Shown: positions 1 through 10,769, numbered from the stretch's first letter. The stretch is 64,000 nucleotides of DNA from Apirhabdus apintestini (GCA_033977085.1 CP138906.1:4216001-4280000); one strand, 5' to 3'. Program-made: numbers and translations. Notes: generated by a model not told the origin, from the sequence alone.

Positions 1-76
1 CCTGGTGACCTTCGACAGGCAGCCGTTGCATCATCCGCTGTCCATCTATGACACGTTCTGCAGAGGAGCTGCATGA
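1..76 (+). CDS. istA: IstA transposase, 3' end only
   Basis: The last codons of the IS21-family transposase. Read in the frame used by IS100-type IstA the peptide ends FCRGAA and its TGA overlaps the istB ATG (ATGA). The other two copies have an extra C here (GAGCCTG against GAGCTG) that removes this overlap, so this copy probably shows the functional arrangement. Confidence 0.7.
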   Translation, partial: LVTFDRQPLHHPLSIYDTFCRGAA

Positions 77-854
77 TGGTCGAACTACAACATCAACGGC
101 TGATGGTGCTTGCTGAACAGCCCAGCTGGACAGCCTTATCGGCGCGGCGCCGGCACTGTCGCAACAGGCAGTGGATCAGGAATGGAGCTATATGGACTTC
201 CTGGAGCACCTGCTACATGAGGAGAAACTGGCCCGGCATCAGCGTAAACAGGCGATGTACACGCGGATGGCAGCCTTCCCGGCGGTGAAGACGTTCGAGG
301 AATACGACTTCACCTTCGCCACCGGCGCACCTCAGAAGCAAATCCAGTCGCTGCGTTCCCTGAGCTTCATCGAACGTAACGAAAACATCGTGTTGCTGGG
401 CCCCTCGGGCGTGGGGAAAACACATCTGGCGATAGCCATGGGCTACGAGGCAGTACGGGCGGGCATCAAGGTTCGCTTCACAACAGCAGCGGACCTGCTG
501 TTACAGCTGTCGACTTCCCAGCGTCAGGGGCGTTACAAAACGACACTCAATCGCGGTGTCATGGCCCCCAAACTGCTCATCATCGACGAAATAGGCTATC
601 TGCCGTTCAGCCAGGAAGAGGCAAAGCTGTTCTTCCAGGTCATTGCCAAACGTTACGAAAAGAGCGCGATGATCCTGACCTCTAACCTGCCGTTCGGGCA
701 GTGGGACCAGACGTTCGCGGGTGATGCAGCCCTGACATCGGCAATGCTGGACCGGATCTTACATCACTCACACGTAGTCCAGATAAAAGGAGAGAGCTAT
801 CGACTGAAGCAGAAACGAAAGGCCGGGGTTATAGCGGAAGCTAATCCTGAGTAA
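73..854 (+). CDS. istB: IS21-family helper ATPase IstB
   Basis: IstB is the AAA+ ATPase that loads and stimulates the IstA transposase at target DNA. The Walker A motif GPSGVGKTH lies near base 400 and the Walker B LLIIDEIGYLP near 575. The native start is the ATG at 73, next to the end of istA. A missing base near 120 (GAACAGCCCAGCTG) shifts the frame, so only the part from base 171 onward reads openly. The corrected N-terminus is homologous to IS100 IstB (QLDSLIGAAPALSQQ). The same lesion is present in all three copies, so it is either fixed in the element or a systematic sequence error. Confidence 0.92.
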
Positions 855-922
855 GCAAGGTGGATCAATATTAGACCGTTGGTGGTGACGGTAAGTGGAT
901 CACTTTTTACCCGTTGTTGACA

Positions 923-1091
923 CCATTGCCGCCAGTAGCTGAGCGTGGCGCTCGGGAGACATGCCCCGCTCGCCCGCCATAATCATTACCGGGTCGCCGG
1001 GGATCATATGTACGAAGGCAAAAGTTAGTAGCGTAATACCGATAAACGTCGGAATGACGACGCCCAACCGCCGAAGGATAAACTGCAACAT
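923..1091 (-). pseudogene. dppB: Dipeptide ABC transporter permease DppB, N-terminal fragment
   Basis: DppB is an inner-membrane permease subunit of the dipeptide and haem-precursor importer DppABCDF. The fragment starts MLQFILRRLG and carries the first membrane helix and the conserved GDPVMIMAGERG segment. After about 56 of roughly 339 residues it runs into the IS at 922. The gene is downstream of dppA, as in E. coli, separated by a strong hairpin. Unless the rest of dppB and dppCDF are expressed from an IS promoter, dipeptide import by this system is lost. The truncation rests on the IS junction and is not a sequencing artefact. Confidence 0.93.
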
Positions 1092-1253
1092 ATCCCACAC
1101 TCTCTGTCTTATCCCGCCGTTTCGCCGCTGCGCCAAAAGTTGGATATAACGACGCTGGCACCAATTCCGCAATTGCGGAGCAGAGCATCAGAGAGGTCAT
1201 TCCGGGTTGTGGCGAACGGTTGATAGTTACCGGCGGGAAGTTATGGCTCTGTT

Positions 1254-1278
1254 GCGCCCGCCGGATGCAGGCGGGCGC
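1254..1278 (-). terminator. dppA-dppB intergenic hairpin
   Basis: A perfect 9-bp GC-rich inverted repeat (GCGCCCGCC / GGCGGGCGC, loop of 7) lies just downstream of dppA. No T-run follows on the minus strand, so it is more likely an mRNA-stabilising or partial-attenuation element that raises dppA over dppB than a full terminator. Confidence 0.6.
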
Positions 1279-1304
1279 GCTTTCCTTTACGTGAACTGCC
1301 GGGA

Positions 1305-2911
1305 TTATTCGAGCGATACATTCTCAAAATTATGTTTGCCCAGCGGGTCCACAATGTAGCCTTTCACCTCTTTACGCACCGGCTCATACACCGTGGAATG
1401 CGCGATGATGATTGCAGGCACCTGGTCGTGCATGACGACCTGCGCCTGTTTATAAAGCTCGATACGCTTATTGTGATCTTCACTGGCGCGCGCGGGCTGG
1501 ATCAGATCTTCAAACGGTTTATAGCACCAGCGTGAATAGTTGGAGCCTTCTTTCGCCGCCGCGCAGCTAAATAGCGTCGCGAAGAAGTTATCCGGATCGC
1601 CATTATCGCCGGTCCATCCCATCATCACCGTCTGATGCTCGCCGTCTTTCGCGCGTTTGAGATACTCGCCCCATTCATAGGAGACAATTTTCGCCTTCAC
1701 GCCGATTTTCGCCCAGTCCGACTGAATTATCTCAGCCATACGGCGCGCATTCGGGTTATACGGACGCTGAACCGGCATAGCCCACAGATCGATAGCGAAT
1801 CCCTGCGCCATTCCTGCCTCTTTCAGCAGTTGCTTAGCTTTCTCCGGATCGTAGGGATAATCTTTAATCTCGTCGTTATAGGACCACATTGTCGGCGGGA
1901 TCAGGTTCTTCGCCGCCTGACCGGCGCCCTGATAAACCGCTTTAATAATGGCATCTTTATTTACCGCATAGGCCAGCGCCTGGCGCACCTTGGCATTATC
2001 CAGCGGTTTCTTTTCCACGTTAAAAGCGAGATAGCCCGCGTTCAGCCCCGGCTGTTCCATAACGGTGATATTTTTATCTTTCTTCATGCCGGCAATGTCC
2101 GCAGGGTTAGGATACGGCATGACCTGACACTCATTCTTTTGCAGTTTTGCATAACGCACGGAGGCATCCGGCGTGATGGAAAACACCAGCCGGTCGATTT
2201 TTGGCTTCTCACCCCAGTAACCGTCGAACGCTTTGTACAGAATACGTGAATCTTTCTGGTACTTAACGAGGCTGGAACGGGCCGGTACCAATAGGATTTA
2301 AATCGACTTTTTCAGGCGTGCCGGCTTTGAGCATATTATCGGCATACTCTTTAGAGAGAATTGACGCAAAGTCCATCGCCAAATCCGCCAGGAACAGGGC
2401 TTCCGGGCGTGTGAGCGTTATCTGAACGGTGTTATCGTCCACTTTTTCACATCTTTAATCAGCGCGGGAAAGCCCATTCCCTCAAAATACTCATAGTTCC
2501 CGCCGGAAACGTCGTGATACGGGTTCTTTTTGTCGCGCTGACGATCGAAGGTAAATACCACGTCATCGGCGTTGAAATCGCGTTTTGGCTCAAAATCGCG
2601 ATTGGTATGCCACTTAACCCCTTTACGCAGGTGAAAGGTATACGTTTTCCCGTCTTCACTCACATCCCATTTTTCCGCCAGGCCGGGAATAACTTCAGTG
2701 GTGCCTAATTTGAATTGCACCAGGCGGTTATAAACGGGCACCGAACTGGCATCGTAGGTGGTACCGGAGGTGAATAGCTGGGGTTGAAGCCTTCTGGCGA
2801 GCCTTCAGAACAGTAAACCAACGTTTTGGCCTGCACGCCGGCGGCAACGGAAAGCGCCGCCAGGCTTAGAGCAAGCTTTACAATCCCTGATGGTTTGAAG
2901 GAAATCATCAT
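1305..2911 (-). CDS. dppA: Periplasmic dipeptide-binding protein DppA (three frameshifts)
   Basis: DppA binds di- and tripeptides in the periplasm and delivers them to DppBCDF; in E. coli it also serves haem uptake and peptide chemotaxis. A signal peptide (MISFKPSG... VQA) is followed by the SBP_bac_5 fold, with segments such as TLVYCSEGSPEGFNP and the C-terminal DPLGKHNFENVS near identical to E. coli. The frame is broken near 2780 (C5 to C4), 2440 (A6 to A5) and 2285 (an extra C). Each is restored by one base, and the restored protein is full length (about 535 residues). GGAG sits 7 bases before the start. Confidence 0.95.
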
Positions 2912-3701
2912 TATTCTGCTCCAGTGTGTGATGTGTTATCGAAAGCGCGGGCTTTTTTATTGTGTATCCGGCCCATCGGCTGCGCCCTGAAGCGCAGTAG
3001 AAGCAGTAAAGTAGCGCAGGAATGGCATCCTCCTGCGCGGCCCTTTCATTGCTTCGCTCTACAATCTGTCAACCGGGAGAGAAAAGGTCAATATTGTTAA
3101 TAATATTTTGCTGAATTTGTGATTATAGGTAAATAAAATTTAAAAAAGAGGATACAAAAAATGCCGGAACAGAAATTTATGCTATACAAGATAGCCCAGC
3201 ATAATCCTCTGGTAATTACGTAGAAGTTACGATAAACGTTGGTTAATCGATTGCGCTTTTTTAGACACTCGAGTACGTATTAAGGCTTCTCTCAAACGGA
3301 TATTTGTACAGGCTGAGGTAAGCCACAAAGAAAATGATGTACACCGGCAAAGCAGCGCCGTTTATCCGAGAGAATAAAGCAATAAGAGGCAGTAATGAAT
3401 GCTACTTACTCTATGCAAATTATGTTCGCGGGGAAGATATCTAGCGCTGCGCTTTATTTCACCGAGTTCCTTTACGCACCACCGTCACTATTTACTTTCG
3501 CTGCGCCCGCTTATTAGCACATGAAAATAGCAGCGAACCGCTGCCTTTTATCCGCCATTACATTAGGCGAGGAAATAACCGCCAATAGCAAAGATGCAAA
3601 AATGATCCATAGCGCAAAGGCAGCCGCGACCGTATGAAGGCATACCCGACCTGGCTCACCAGCGGGCTAAACGACCGCCGGATATCGCCAAATACGAGGC
3701 G
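2912..3701. other. dppA upstream region with possible permease remnant
   Basis: About 790 bases with no intact gene. The part next to dppA is AT-rich and must hold the dppA promoter and leader. On the minus strand between about 3640 and 3280, two hydrophobic stretches can be read (AAAFALWIIFASLLLAVISS and PVYIIFFVAYLSLYKYPFER). They look like helices of an amino-acid or polyamine permease, but stops and frame changes separate them. I cannot name the family. Confidence 0.3.
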
Positions 3702-3729
3702 AAAAAAACCGCATCGGTAAAGGATGCGG
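3702..3729 (-). terminator. Rho-independent terminator of proK
   Basis: On the minus strand the stem CCGCATC / GATGCGG is followed directly by seven T residues, about 50 bases downstream of the tRNA-Pro 3' end. This is the canonical form of an intrinsic terminator and fits a monocistronic tRNA transcript. Confidence 0.88.
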
Positions 3730-3776
3730 TCTGATTTGCTTTTCTGATCTGAACCTGGTCAAATCATACTAAAATT

Positions 3777-3853
<77 letters not shown>

Positions 3854-3946
3854 AATTGCGGGGCGCATATTACTGCCACCCTGCGGTAACGTCAATCCTT
3901 TCTTGCCAAAAGCCCGGCGATCGGGTGAAAACCCGACGGCGCTAAT

Positions 3947-5622
3947 TTACCGCTTCCCGGCGGCAGGATTATGGCACCAGTTGTTACTCTCATTAATACC
4001 GCCGTCCGGCGACGTATAGCCAAGACATCCTAAAACGGTGTCGTAAAGCTCTACCTGGCGGTGCGTCACTTTTTACGCGCCTGGGATTGCATATAGGCGA
4101 ACGCTTTTGCATGCGCAGGCTCTTCCAGATACTTATCCGATGCCCAGACCAGCAGCGGTACGCGGAATTGTTCCGGCGGTGCCATCTGGCGAGGTGTACC
4201 GTGCAGGCGGTCGTGTTCATTAATAGATTCACCGTGATCGGCCGCGTAGAAAACAATCGCTTTCTTATCCCGCAATTGGTCGATGGTCTTATCAATAAAG
4301 GAATCGACGTACAGCACCGTATTGTCAAACGAATTGATTAACTGCTCCCGGCTGCACTCTTTATCCACGCTGACGCACTCCGGCTGCCATTTCGCATAAT
4401 CACGGGTATAGCGCTGAACGTACGAAAAGTGGGAGCCTTTGGTGTGCATAATCACCAAATGCTTGCCCTGAGGATGCGCGGCCAGCGAGTCGCGAAACTC
4501 TTCCAGCAACAGCATATCATCCACGCGTTTTCCCTGGTGCCGCGCGCCAATAGTTTCCCGATAGCCGATATTGTCCGCCATCGTATTACTGTAAAACCAC
4601 AGCTCGCTTTGCATCGCGAATAGGTCGCTACTGAAACCCAATTGCTTCAGTACAGCAAAGACATTCTGTTCCAACAGAGTGCGCTGGGGGTTATCTTTAG
4701 CCCCGCCTTCGCGAACAAACATACAGCGCAGTGAAAGTTTGGTTGCGGTATCGCAAGACTCACCGCGAGATGCCACCAGATTTTTCTCCTGAGACAATTT
4801 CGGCGTGGTATTACGCTGATAGCCAAACAGCCCCATATGGTCCCAGCGCGTGGTCTCACCAATGATAAACACCACGTAGGTGTCATCTAAATCTTGAGGG
4901 GCGACATAAGTGAATTTTTTAACAGGATTAATCAGTGAACGATTATCAGAAGATTCATCGACCTGTGCCCAGGCATAAAGCCCCAGCGCAGCAACCCAAT
5001 TTGAAGGCAAATAAGAGTTCGCCACTACGCCGCCATAGCTTGGCATATCGACGATAGCGTGTTTTTCAGCCTGCTTCATCTGCTTATCCATCACGCGCAG
5101 CGGCACCCAAACCAGCAGGCCGGCCAAAGCCAGCACCGCGAGATTGCGCAAACGCATGCCCGGCGTGCGTAGCTGGCGCAGCAGGGTATAGCAGCAATTA
5201 TTACTCCAGATAAGCAGCAGCGGCAGTGCGCTCACCGCAACCATCCAAATAATAAAATTACGTCCGATAACTTCTTTGGAGAGATCGATATCCGTAGTCA
5301 TGACCGAGGCGATAATGCCGTAGCCTATCACCACATTCAGGAAGGTCATGTAATAGCTGGCGCCTACCGAACACAGCACGATAAACGAAGCCAGTATTTG
5401 CCATAACCGACGCCCCAGCAAAGAAATCAGCCGGAATAAAAAGAAGGTAACCAGTACCGTCGCCGTTAGTTCCACTACGGCAGCAAGGATCATCCATGGG
5501 CTGAAATGGCTGAAGAAGGCCTCAAAACGCCTGTAAAATATGGCGGCGTTAAGAAATAAGCCAATATAGATAGCGAGTAGAAAGCAAAGCTTCTGCTGCG
5601 TTATCGTCTTTATGTATTTCAT
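3947..5622 (-). CDS. eptB: Kdo2-lipid A phosphoethanolamine 7''-transferase EptB (C-terminal frameshift)
   Basis: EptB adds phosphoethanolamine to the outer Kdo of lipopolysaccharide at the periplasmic face of the inner membrane. Five hydrophobic N-terminal segments are followed by a sulfatase-like domain with the metal-site motif FIIGETTRWDH, where Thr is the phosphoacceptor, and with AADHGES. The open frame stops at 4066. Adding one A to the A5 run just before it (CGTAAAAAGTG) continues the protein through LGCLGYTSP and NNWCHNP to a TAA at 3947, giving the family length of about 560. In E. coli eptB is repressed by the sRNA MgrR and activated by sigma-E; neither input can be seen here. Confidence 0.95.
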
Positions 5623-5899
5623 GCAAAAGCCCCGGAAAAGAAAAAGCGAAAGTAAAGCAACTCTCAGACCTCATAATCTGAATCAGGTTCGCTGCCGGGG
5701 AGAAAAAACCGAAAAAAGATAATCCTTAAGCTCACTGAATACGCTGCCAACACTAAATAAGCTTCCGAGGTATTCATATCGCACGCGCATTATTTAAATG
5801 GTCCTTCCATCTTTCTTATAGCAGGCAATAAAAAGATAGACGCCACAAAGCGGTTATGGGAAAAGAAACATTATCTTAAAACAGTGGCATAAATAACCA

Positions 5900-6493
5900 A
5901 TGCAAACTCTGGAACAACGTGCCCGCAGCTATGCTCAGGCCGCTCATGCGGCCCGACATCAGCGCCGTAAATACACTAACGAGCCGTATATCGTGCACCC
6001 TGCCGCCGTTGTAGAACTGGTGCGTAGTGTGTCTGAGGGTGATGAGACAATGCTGGCCGCAGCCTGGCTGCACGACACGGTAGAAGATACGCAAAGCACG
6101 CTGGCAGACATCACGGCCCGCTTTGGGCCAGAGGTTGCTAGCCTGGTAGCAATGATAACGAATCCTTCCTTCCCCGAGGCGCTTAACCGCACGCAGCGTA
6201 AGGCATTTACTTTTGCCCATACGGCCAGAGCGAATGCTCGGGCGCAAACAATAAAGCTTGCCGATATTATTGATAACACCCGGGGAATCATTCGCTACGA
6301 TCCTGATTTTGCGCGCCTTTACTTACTTGAGAAACGGCTTCAACTGGCGGGTTTAACACAGGGGAACAAAGAATTAAGGGAACAGGCTAACTTCATTATT
6401 GAAAGCGGTATTGCCCGGTTAATGCAGCCGCCGTATAACGTCACGGCGGCCTGGTTTATCCAAAAAGCGCAGGCCTATCAGCCTCAGGCGTGA
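5900..6493 (+). CDS. HD-domain protein, small (p)ppGpp hydrolase-like
   Basis: A stand-alone 197-residue HD protein resembling the hydrolase domain of RelA/SpoT and the MESH1/SAH group. It has YIVHP (His of the first HD motif, about residue 32), AAWLHDTVEDT (the HD pair, about residue 56) and KLADIIDNT (the distal Asp, about residue 117). These are the Mn2+-binding residues of the ppGpp hydrolase fold. No synthetase, TGS or ACT domain is present. The predicted role is removal of (p)ppGpp or NADPH-like substrates, inferred from motifs only. It lies between eptB and yhjX, converging on yhjX, and no such gene is at this place in E. coli K-12. Confidence 0.8.
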   Translation: MQTLEQRARSYAQAAHAARHQRRKYTNEPYIVHPAAVVELVRSVSEGDETMLAAAWLHDTVEDTQSTLADITARFGPEVASLVAMITNPSFPEALNRTQRKAFTFAHTARANARAQTIKLADIIDNTRGIIRYDPDFARLYLLEKRLQLAGLTQGNKELREQANFIIESGIARLMQPPYNVTAAWFIQKAQAYQPQA

Positions 6494-6500
6494 GCCGCAT

Positions 6501-7687
6501 TTAGCCGCTCATTTCGCGCAGGCTGGCGAATCGTGGTAGAAAACGCCAGGAGACTACAAGCAGCACAAAGATAACGCAGAAGGTCACATAAAATCCGCCA
6601 AACAGAGAGGCGATAATTGACCCGCAGATGCTGCCAATACCAAAGCCGAGATAGATAACGCCGTAATTCTTCGCCAGGTTATTTAACCCGAAGAACTCAC
6701 TTACCAGCGACGGGTAGACGGTGATAGTCCCGCCAAAATTAAAGGCCACGCAGGCAATAGCGGCAAAGAAGGTCACGGCGTTAAGCGGTGCAAATAGCAG
6801 GGCGGCCATTCCGACTAAAGAGATAACCTGGCCCAGCGTAATCACACGGATACGCGCGATTTTATCCGACAGGATACCCAGCACCAGGCGCCCGCCCAAG
6901 TTTGCGACGGCGATAACGGTGACCGCATTTGCCGCAGAAAGCGCATCCAGATGTACCATACCCTGAGCAATATCTTTCGCTACACCAATCACATACAAAC
7001 CGCTCATACACGCCGTCAGGAACATTACCGCCAGCATCCAATATTGCGGTTTACGCATGGATTCCGCCAGCGTGAAGTCCTGTGCGGTCTTGCCGTTCGC
7101 GGTGATTTCTTTTGCAGCGGCGCATCGCGCATCAGACTGGCACCCAGCAGTACCATGCCCATCGCCAGCGCACCCCAGATAATGAATGTTTTTTCCAGGC
7201 CGTAGCTGGCCAGAAGCTGAGTATCAATAAATTTAAAACCGAGGCTGCCTAACCCATATGCACCAATAGCGAATGCGGAGATAAGCCCTTTACGCTCCGG
7301 AAACCACTTCACGCAGTTCGACAGCGTGAGCAAATAACCGGCGCCGTCGGCCAGGCCAACCAGAATGCCTGCGCTGAACCACAGCATCAATAAATTATGG
7401 GACCAGGAGGTCATCACCAGACCAAAGCCCAGCAGTAGCCCGGAAGCCATTGTCACTTTACGAACGCCAAAGCGCTCCTGTAATTTTCCGGCAACGGAAG
7501 AAGAGATTGCCAGCCCAAGGCTCAACAAACCAAATGAAAAAGCGACCTGACTTATTGATTCACCCAGCTTCTGGGCCAAAGCGCCGTTAAACAGGCTCCA
7601 GGTATAGACTGAGCCCAATGCGAACTGCGTAATAACGGTTCCGACAAGAGTTAACCAGCGGGTGCGGTTATAAAGTGCCGTATTCAT
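6501..7687 (-). CDS. yhjX: MFS transporter YhjX, pyruvate-inducible (one frameshift)
   Basis: A 12-helix major facilitator of the oxalate/formate antiporter type. In E. coli its expression is induced by extracellular pyruvate through the YpdA/YpdB two-component system. The N-terminal half (from MNTALYNRTRW) and C-terminal half (from ...MRKPQYWML) lie in different frames. One extra A in the A4 run near 7119 (CTGCAAAAGAAATC) joins them into about 400 residues. A GGAAGGA ribosome site precedes the start. Upstream is a direct repeat matching the YpdB target, which supports the assignment. Confidence 0.93.
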
Positions 7688-7764
7688 GGTGTGGTCCTTC
7701 CAAAGAGAAATACTATCTGCGGATGAACATACTGGAAACTCGGGTTCTGAAGGGGAAAAATGGA

Positions 7765-7795
7765 ATGAATAGCGCGTAACGGGGAATGAAATGCC
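7765..7795 (-). promoter_or_regulatory. Putative YpdB binding site upstream of yhjX
   Basis: On the minus strand, GGCATTTCAT at 7795-7786 is followed after exactly 11 bases by CGCTATTCAT at 7774-7765. The published E. coli YpdB target is a direct repeat of GGCATTTCAT with an 11-base spacer in the yhjX promoter. The first copy is perfect and the second matches at 7 of 10 positions. Confidence 0.8.
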
Positions 7796-8400
7796 ATAAA
7801 TCAGGCATGAACGGCAGCGGCGCCTTATGGAGTGAGAAAAATACGCCGGAACAGACGCGCTTTACAGTACGAGAGGGAAATCAACTATAGAGTTGGACCC
7901 TACCGTACCAGCAAGCCTGAACCGACGTCAATATTGCAGTGCCTTCTCAATTTAATTACTGCTTTTTTATCAATGCGTAATTAATTTACGCCCTGTGCCA
8001 GGCAGAATGCCTTTATTCACGACTCAGTGATTAAAATCATCTAGCCGTGAGAATAACCGTCAGGCATTCCTATTGCCCTGTGTCACGGTTACCTAAGTTG
8101 CTCAACCGTTCCCTGGCAGGGATAATATTACCGTAGCGCCGTTATCTTTATCTCATGGCAAAGCGCATATCAATAAATTCAGCGCTATTCGGCGTTTACA
8201 TTGCGAATAAAATAATCTAGCGGGATAACCGTTAAGTGGTTTAAACACGCTGTCAGCTTACGCACGGGAAATAACTATTTTCCATGCGCTGCATGGGCTA
8301 ACAAATAAATATTCCTAAAAACGAAATATCGACCTAAATAGATTCACAGGGAAAATGTCTATTACCCGTGCCTATAACACTTCAGTGAATAAAAATTATC
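7796..8400. other. Intergenic region between yhjX and the autotransporter gene
   Basis: About 600 bases with no coding signal that I can support. It is AT-rich toward the autotransporter end. No RNA gene or repeat was recognised. Confidence 0.5.
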
Positions 8401-8401
8401 A

Positions 8402-8429
8402 CGTTGCTATCTGTGTATAAAGATAGCAA
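8402..8429 (-). terminator. Terminator hairpin after the trimeric autotransporter gene
   Basis: A perfect 9-bp inverted repeat, GTTGCTATC / GATAGCAAC with a 10-base loop, begins 11 bases past the stop codon at 8440. On the minus strand it is followed by GTGATAATTTTTATTC, an imperfect T-rich tract. Confidence 0.7.
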
Positions 8430-8439
8430 CGTACCGTGT

Positions 8440-9831
8440 TTACCAGCCAATCGCAAAGCCGGCGGCAATACCAACGCTTTGCTGGGAATCCCGGAAGTAT
8501 TCAGTTTAATCACGGCATTTTCTGCCGCTCTTACACCGACGCCAGCGGCAATCGCACCCTGTTCGCGGTAGCCGGAGGCTGCCATTCCCAAACTGAAGTC
8601 ATGACCCGGCACTAATGGAATGGCGGTCATCGCCATCGCGCCAGCAATACCGGCTTCCGCCCGGCGCTGATTACGATTGATTTTTTTATCCAGCTTATTG
8701 ATATTGCGTCCCCATTCGGCAAATTTGCTGTCGGTATATTCATTTGCCCGGGTCAGCGTCTCGCGGTCACCTGCGCGACTATAATCCTGCGATTTTTTAA
8801 CGTTTCCTCGTCGCCTTTTTTGCGCGCGTTTGCTTCTTTCCCAACTTCCTGATCGGTATAGCGATTCGCTTCATCCAGCAACCCGTCCGTCAGACCATCA
8901 ACCCGAGAGTCGGTATAGCGATTCGCTTCATCCAGCGTTTCAGATGATTTTTGATCGGTATAATTATTGGAAATATTAATCGCGTCGTTAACGCGCACAT
9001 CCGTGTAATTATTCGCCTGGTTTAGCGTTTCCGTAGCGCGCTTATCAGTGTACGAGTTTGCAGCGTCCAGCGTGTCCTGATCGCCTTTTTTCATCTGGGC
9101 GACATTGACGCCGTCTGTATCTGCGGTACCCTCTGCCACATTAGTGATTTGGCGCTCATTGCCTGCCGCCCCTACTGAAACGCTGCTGTCGCGGTCGGCA
9201 ACTGAATTATCGCCTAACGCCGTCGCATTATTGCCTGACGCCTGTGAGTTGTAACCCAACGCCGTAGAGTGATCGCCGGTAGCGTGAGAGTTAAAACCAA
9301 TGGACACGGAGTGATAGCCGCCGGAAACGGCCCGGCTACCCAATGCCGTACTGGAATCACCCAGCGCATCGGACAGGCGCCCCAGTGCCACGCCGCCATC
9401 GCTGGAGTGCGCCTCGCTGCCGATCGCCGTACCGCCGGTAGTCGTATCGGCCTGATACCCTATTGCAACGCCTTGCCCTGCTGCGCAGGCGGCATCACCT
9501 ACCGCGACCCCCTCGAGTCCGCGCAGCTTTCGGTTCCTAACGCTACTGCGCTTTTTGTCGCCCGTGAATCCAGCCCTACCGCAAGGGAACGATCGCTGGC
9601 CTTGGCGCGGATACCGATAGCGGTCCCACGGCTGCCGCTAACTGACGCACCGTCGCCCCACTCCATGATCAAGTCATAGGTTGGCAATGTCGCGGCCTCT
9701 TTTTCTTCCGTTGCGGGTTTATTCTTTGTAAGGAAGGGTTTTGGCGTCGCCAACGCCTCGGTTGCCGCCGAAGCATTGGCTGTGAATGCGGTAATGGCCA
9801 CCATCGCTAACGCTGAAAGCGTAAACTTCAT
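8440..9831 (-). CDS. YadA-type trimeric autotransporter adhesin (several frameshifts)
   Basis: A surface adhesin of the type V-c class. After frame repair the protein has about 465 residues in this order: signal peptide (MKFTLSALAM... ANASA); a head of 14-residue YadA-like repeats (AVGLDSRA, TALGSRAV, SIGFNSHA, TALGYNSQ); a neck (RQITNVAEGTADTDGVN); a coiled-coil stalk with repeated EANRYTD/NNYTD units; and a four-strand YadA anchor (IAGAMAMTAIP to FAIGW). Frame breaks are near 9515 (G run), 8795 (A7 to A6) and 8480. The true stop is TAA at 8440. It closes the minus-strand adhesion island, downstream of the LuxR-type gene. Confidence 0.9.
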
Positions 9832-10116
9832 CTACATCTCTCCATGATGAATAAAAGAATTCGGGATAAGTCCGATATACTCATCAATATAACTAATACA
9901 ATTTTTCTTAGAAGATGGTTATCTTCCTAATTGACAATAGTGAAGAGAGTTAAAAATAAGAATAATTTCAATATATCACCGAGGATTGAGTGATTATTCC
10001 TAGATACAAAATGGCTTATTCCGAACCATAAACACATAATCAAATCTGATAAAAAACAGGCGTATTATGGGGCGCACCAGGGAGCTAACCCGCATGCGGC
10101 TGGTACTTATAGCTGG

Positions 10117-10721
10117 CTAACGCCGCGATATCAGATCGCCGAGTGAACGCACGCCCAGCTTTTTCATCGCGTTGCGTTTGTGCACATTCACCGTTTTCGC
10201 GCTAATAAATAGCATCGACGCTACATCCGTCACGGAACGTCCCTGCACCAGGTTACTGATCACCGCCATTTCCCGGCGCGTTAGATGTCCGCGCACGGTA
10301 AATGGAAGCGGATTAGTAAAATCTGCAGCGTCATGCAAAAAATATCGCTGAAATTCTGTCGAAGCTGTTCCAGCCGACTATTTTTATTAATAAAACAGAC
10401 ACCCTTCATTAATTCTTTCGGGCAACTGTGTAACAGCGTCGGTGAATCGCCCCAATAAATTAATTTCTTTTGACGATGATAATAATGAAACGCATCCAGA
10501 AAACTAATATTTGGAACGAGTCTGTTCCCGGGATTACACAAATCGGTAATCACCAGGTCAAAATCAACGGACAATATCGTATTATAAAGTTCATCCACCG
10601 TATCAGGCATACTAACAATCACCAGATTCGGAAAATGCTCCTCCAGGAACATCCTTAAGCTGAACCTGATAAACATACAGGGTTCATGAAGAACAACTGC
10701 AAGCGAATCCCGCATCTTCAA
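10117..10721 (-). CDS. LuxR/FimZ-type transcriptional regulator (one frameshift)
   Basis: The N-terminal 130 residues resemble a degenerate receiver domain: VVLHEPCMFIRFSLR, and VDFDLVITDL with a possible phosphoacceptor Asp. The C-terminal 70 residues form a LuxR/NarL helix-turn-helix (LTRREMAVISNLVQGRSV, then DVASMLFISAKTVNVHKR). The two are in different frames, joined by one T in the T6 run near 10337. Such proteins control fimbriae in enterics (FimZ, FimW, EcpR). The gene lies directly behind the fimbrial operon and before the autotransporter gene, so control of either is likely but is inference. Confidence 0.85.
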
Positions 10722-10769
10722 GTCCTTTATAGAGAATACGATGTCCGAAAGCTATCTATCCCACAATCC

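Larger units (their letters stand above)
1..922 (+). mobile_element. IS21-family (IS100-like) element, right part
   Basis: This is the right-hand 922 bases of an insertion sequence whose left part lies outside the window. It matches the complete copies at 46996-48949 and 61567-63521 over the end of istA, all of istB and the right terminus, which ends in GTTGTTGACA with the CA typical of IS21-family ends. The element sits inside dppB, whose reading frame stops at the junction. The left flank is not visible, so a target duplication cannot be tested. Confidence 0.93.

Noticed and set aside
3921..3936. TCGGGTGAAAACCCGA hairpin after eptB as a strong terminator
   Set aside because: The stem is only 6 bp and the following T-run on the minus strand is short and offset, so it was not listed.
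5660..5720. Possible riboswitch in the eptB leader
   Set aside because: The segment CTCATAATCTGAATCAGG resembles parts of leader RNAs but no known aptamer pattern could be completed.
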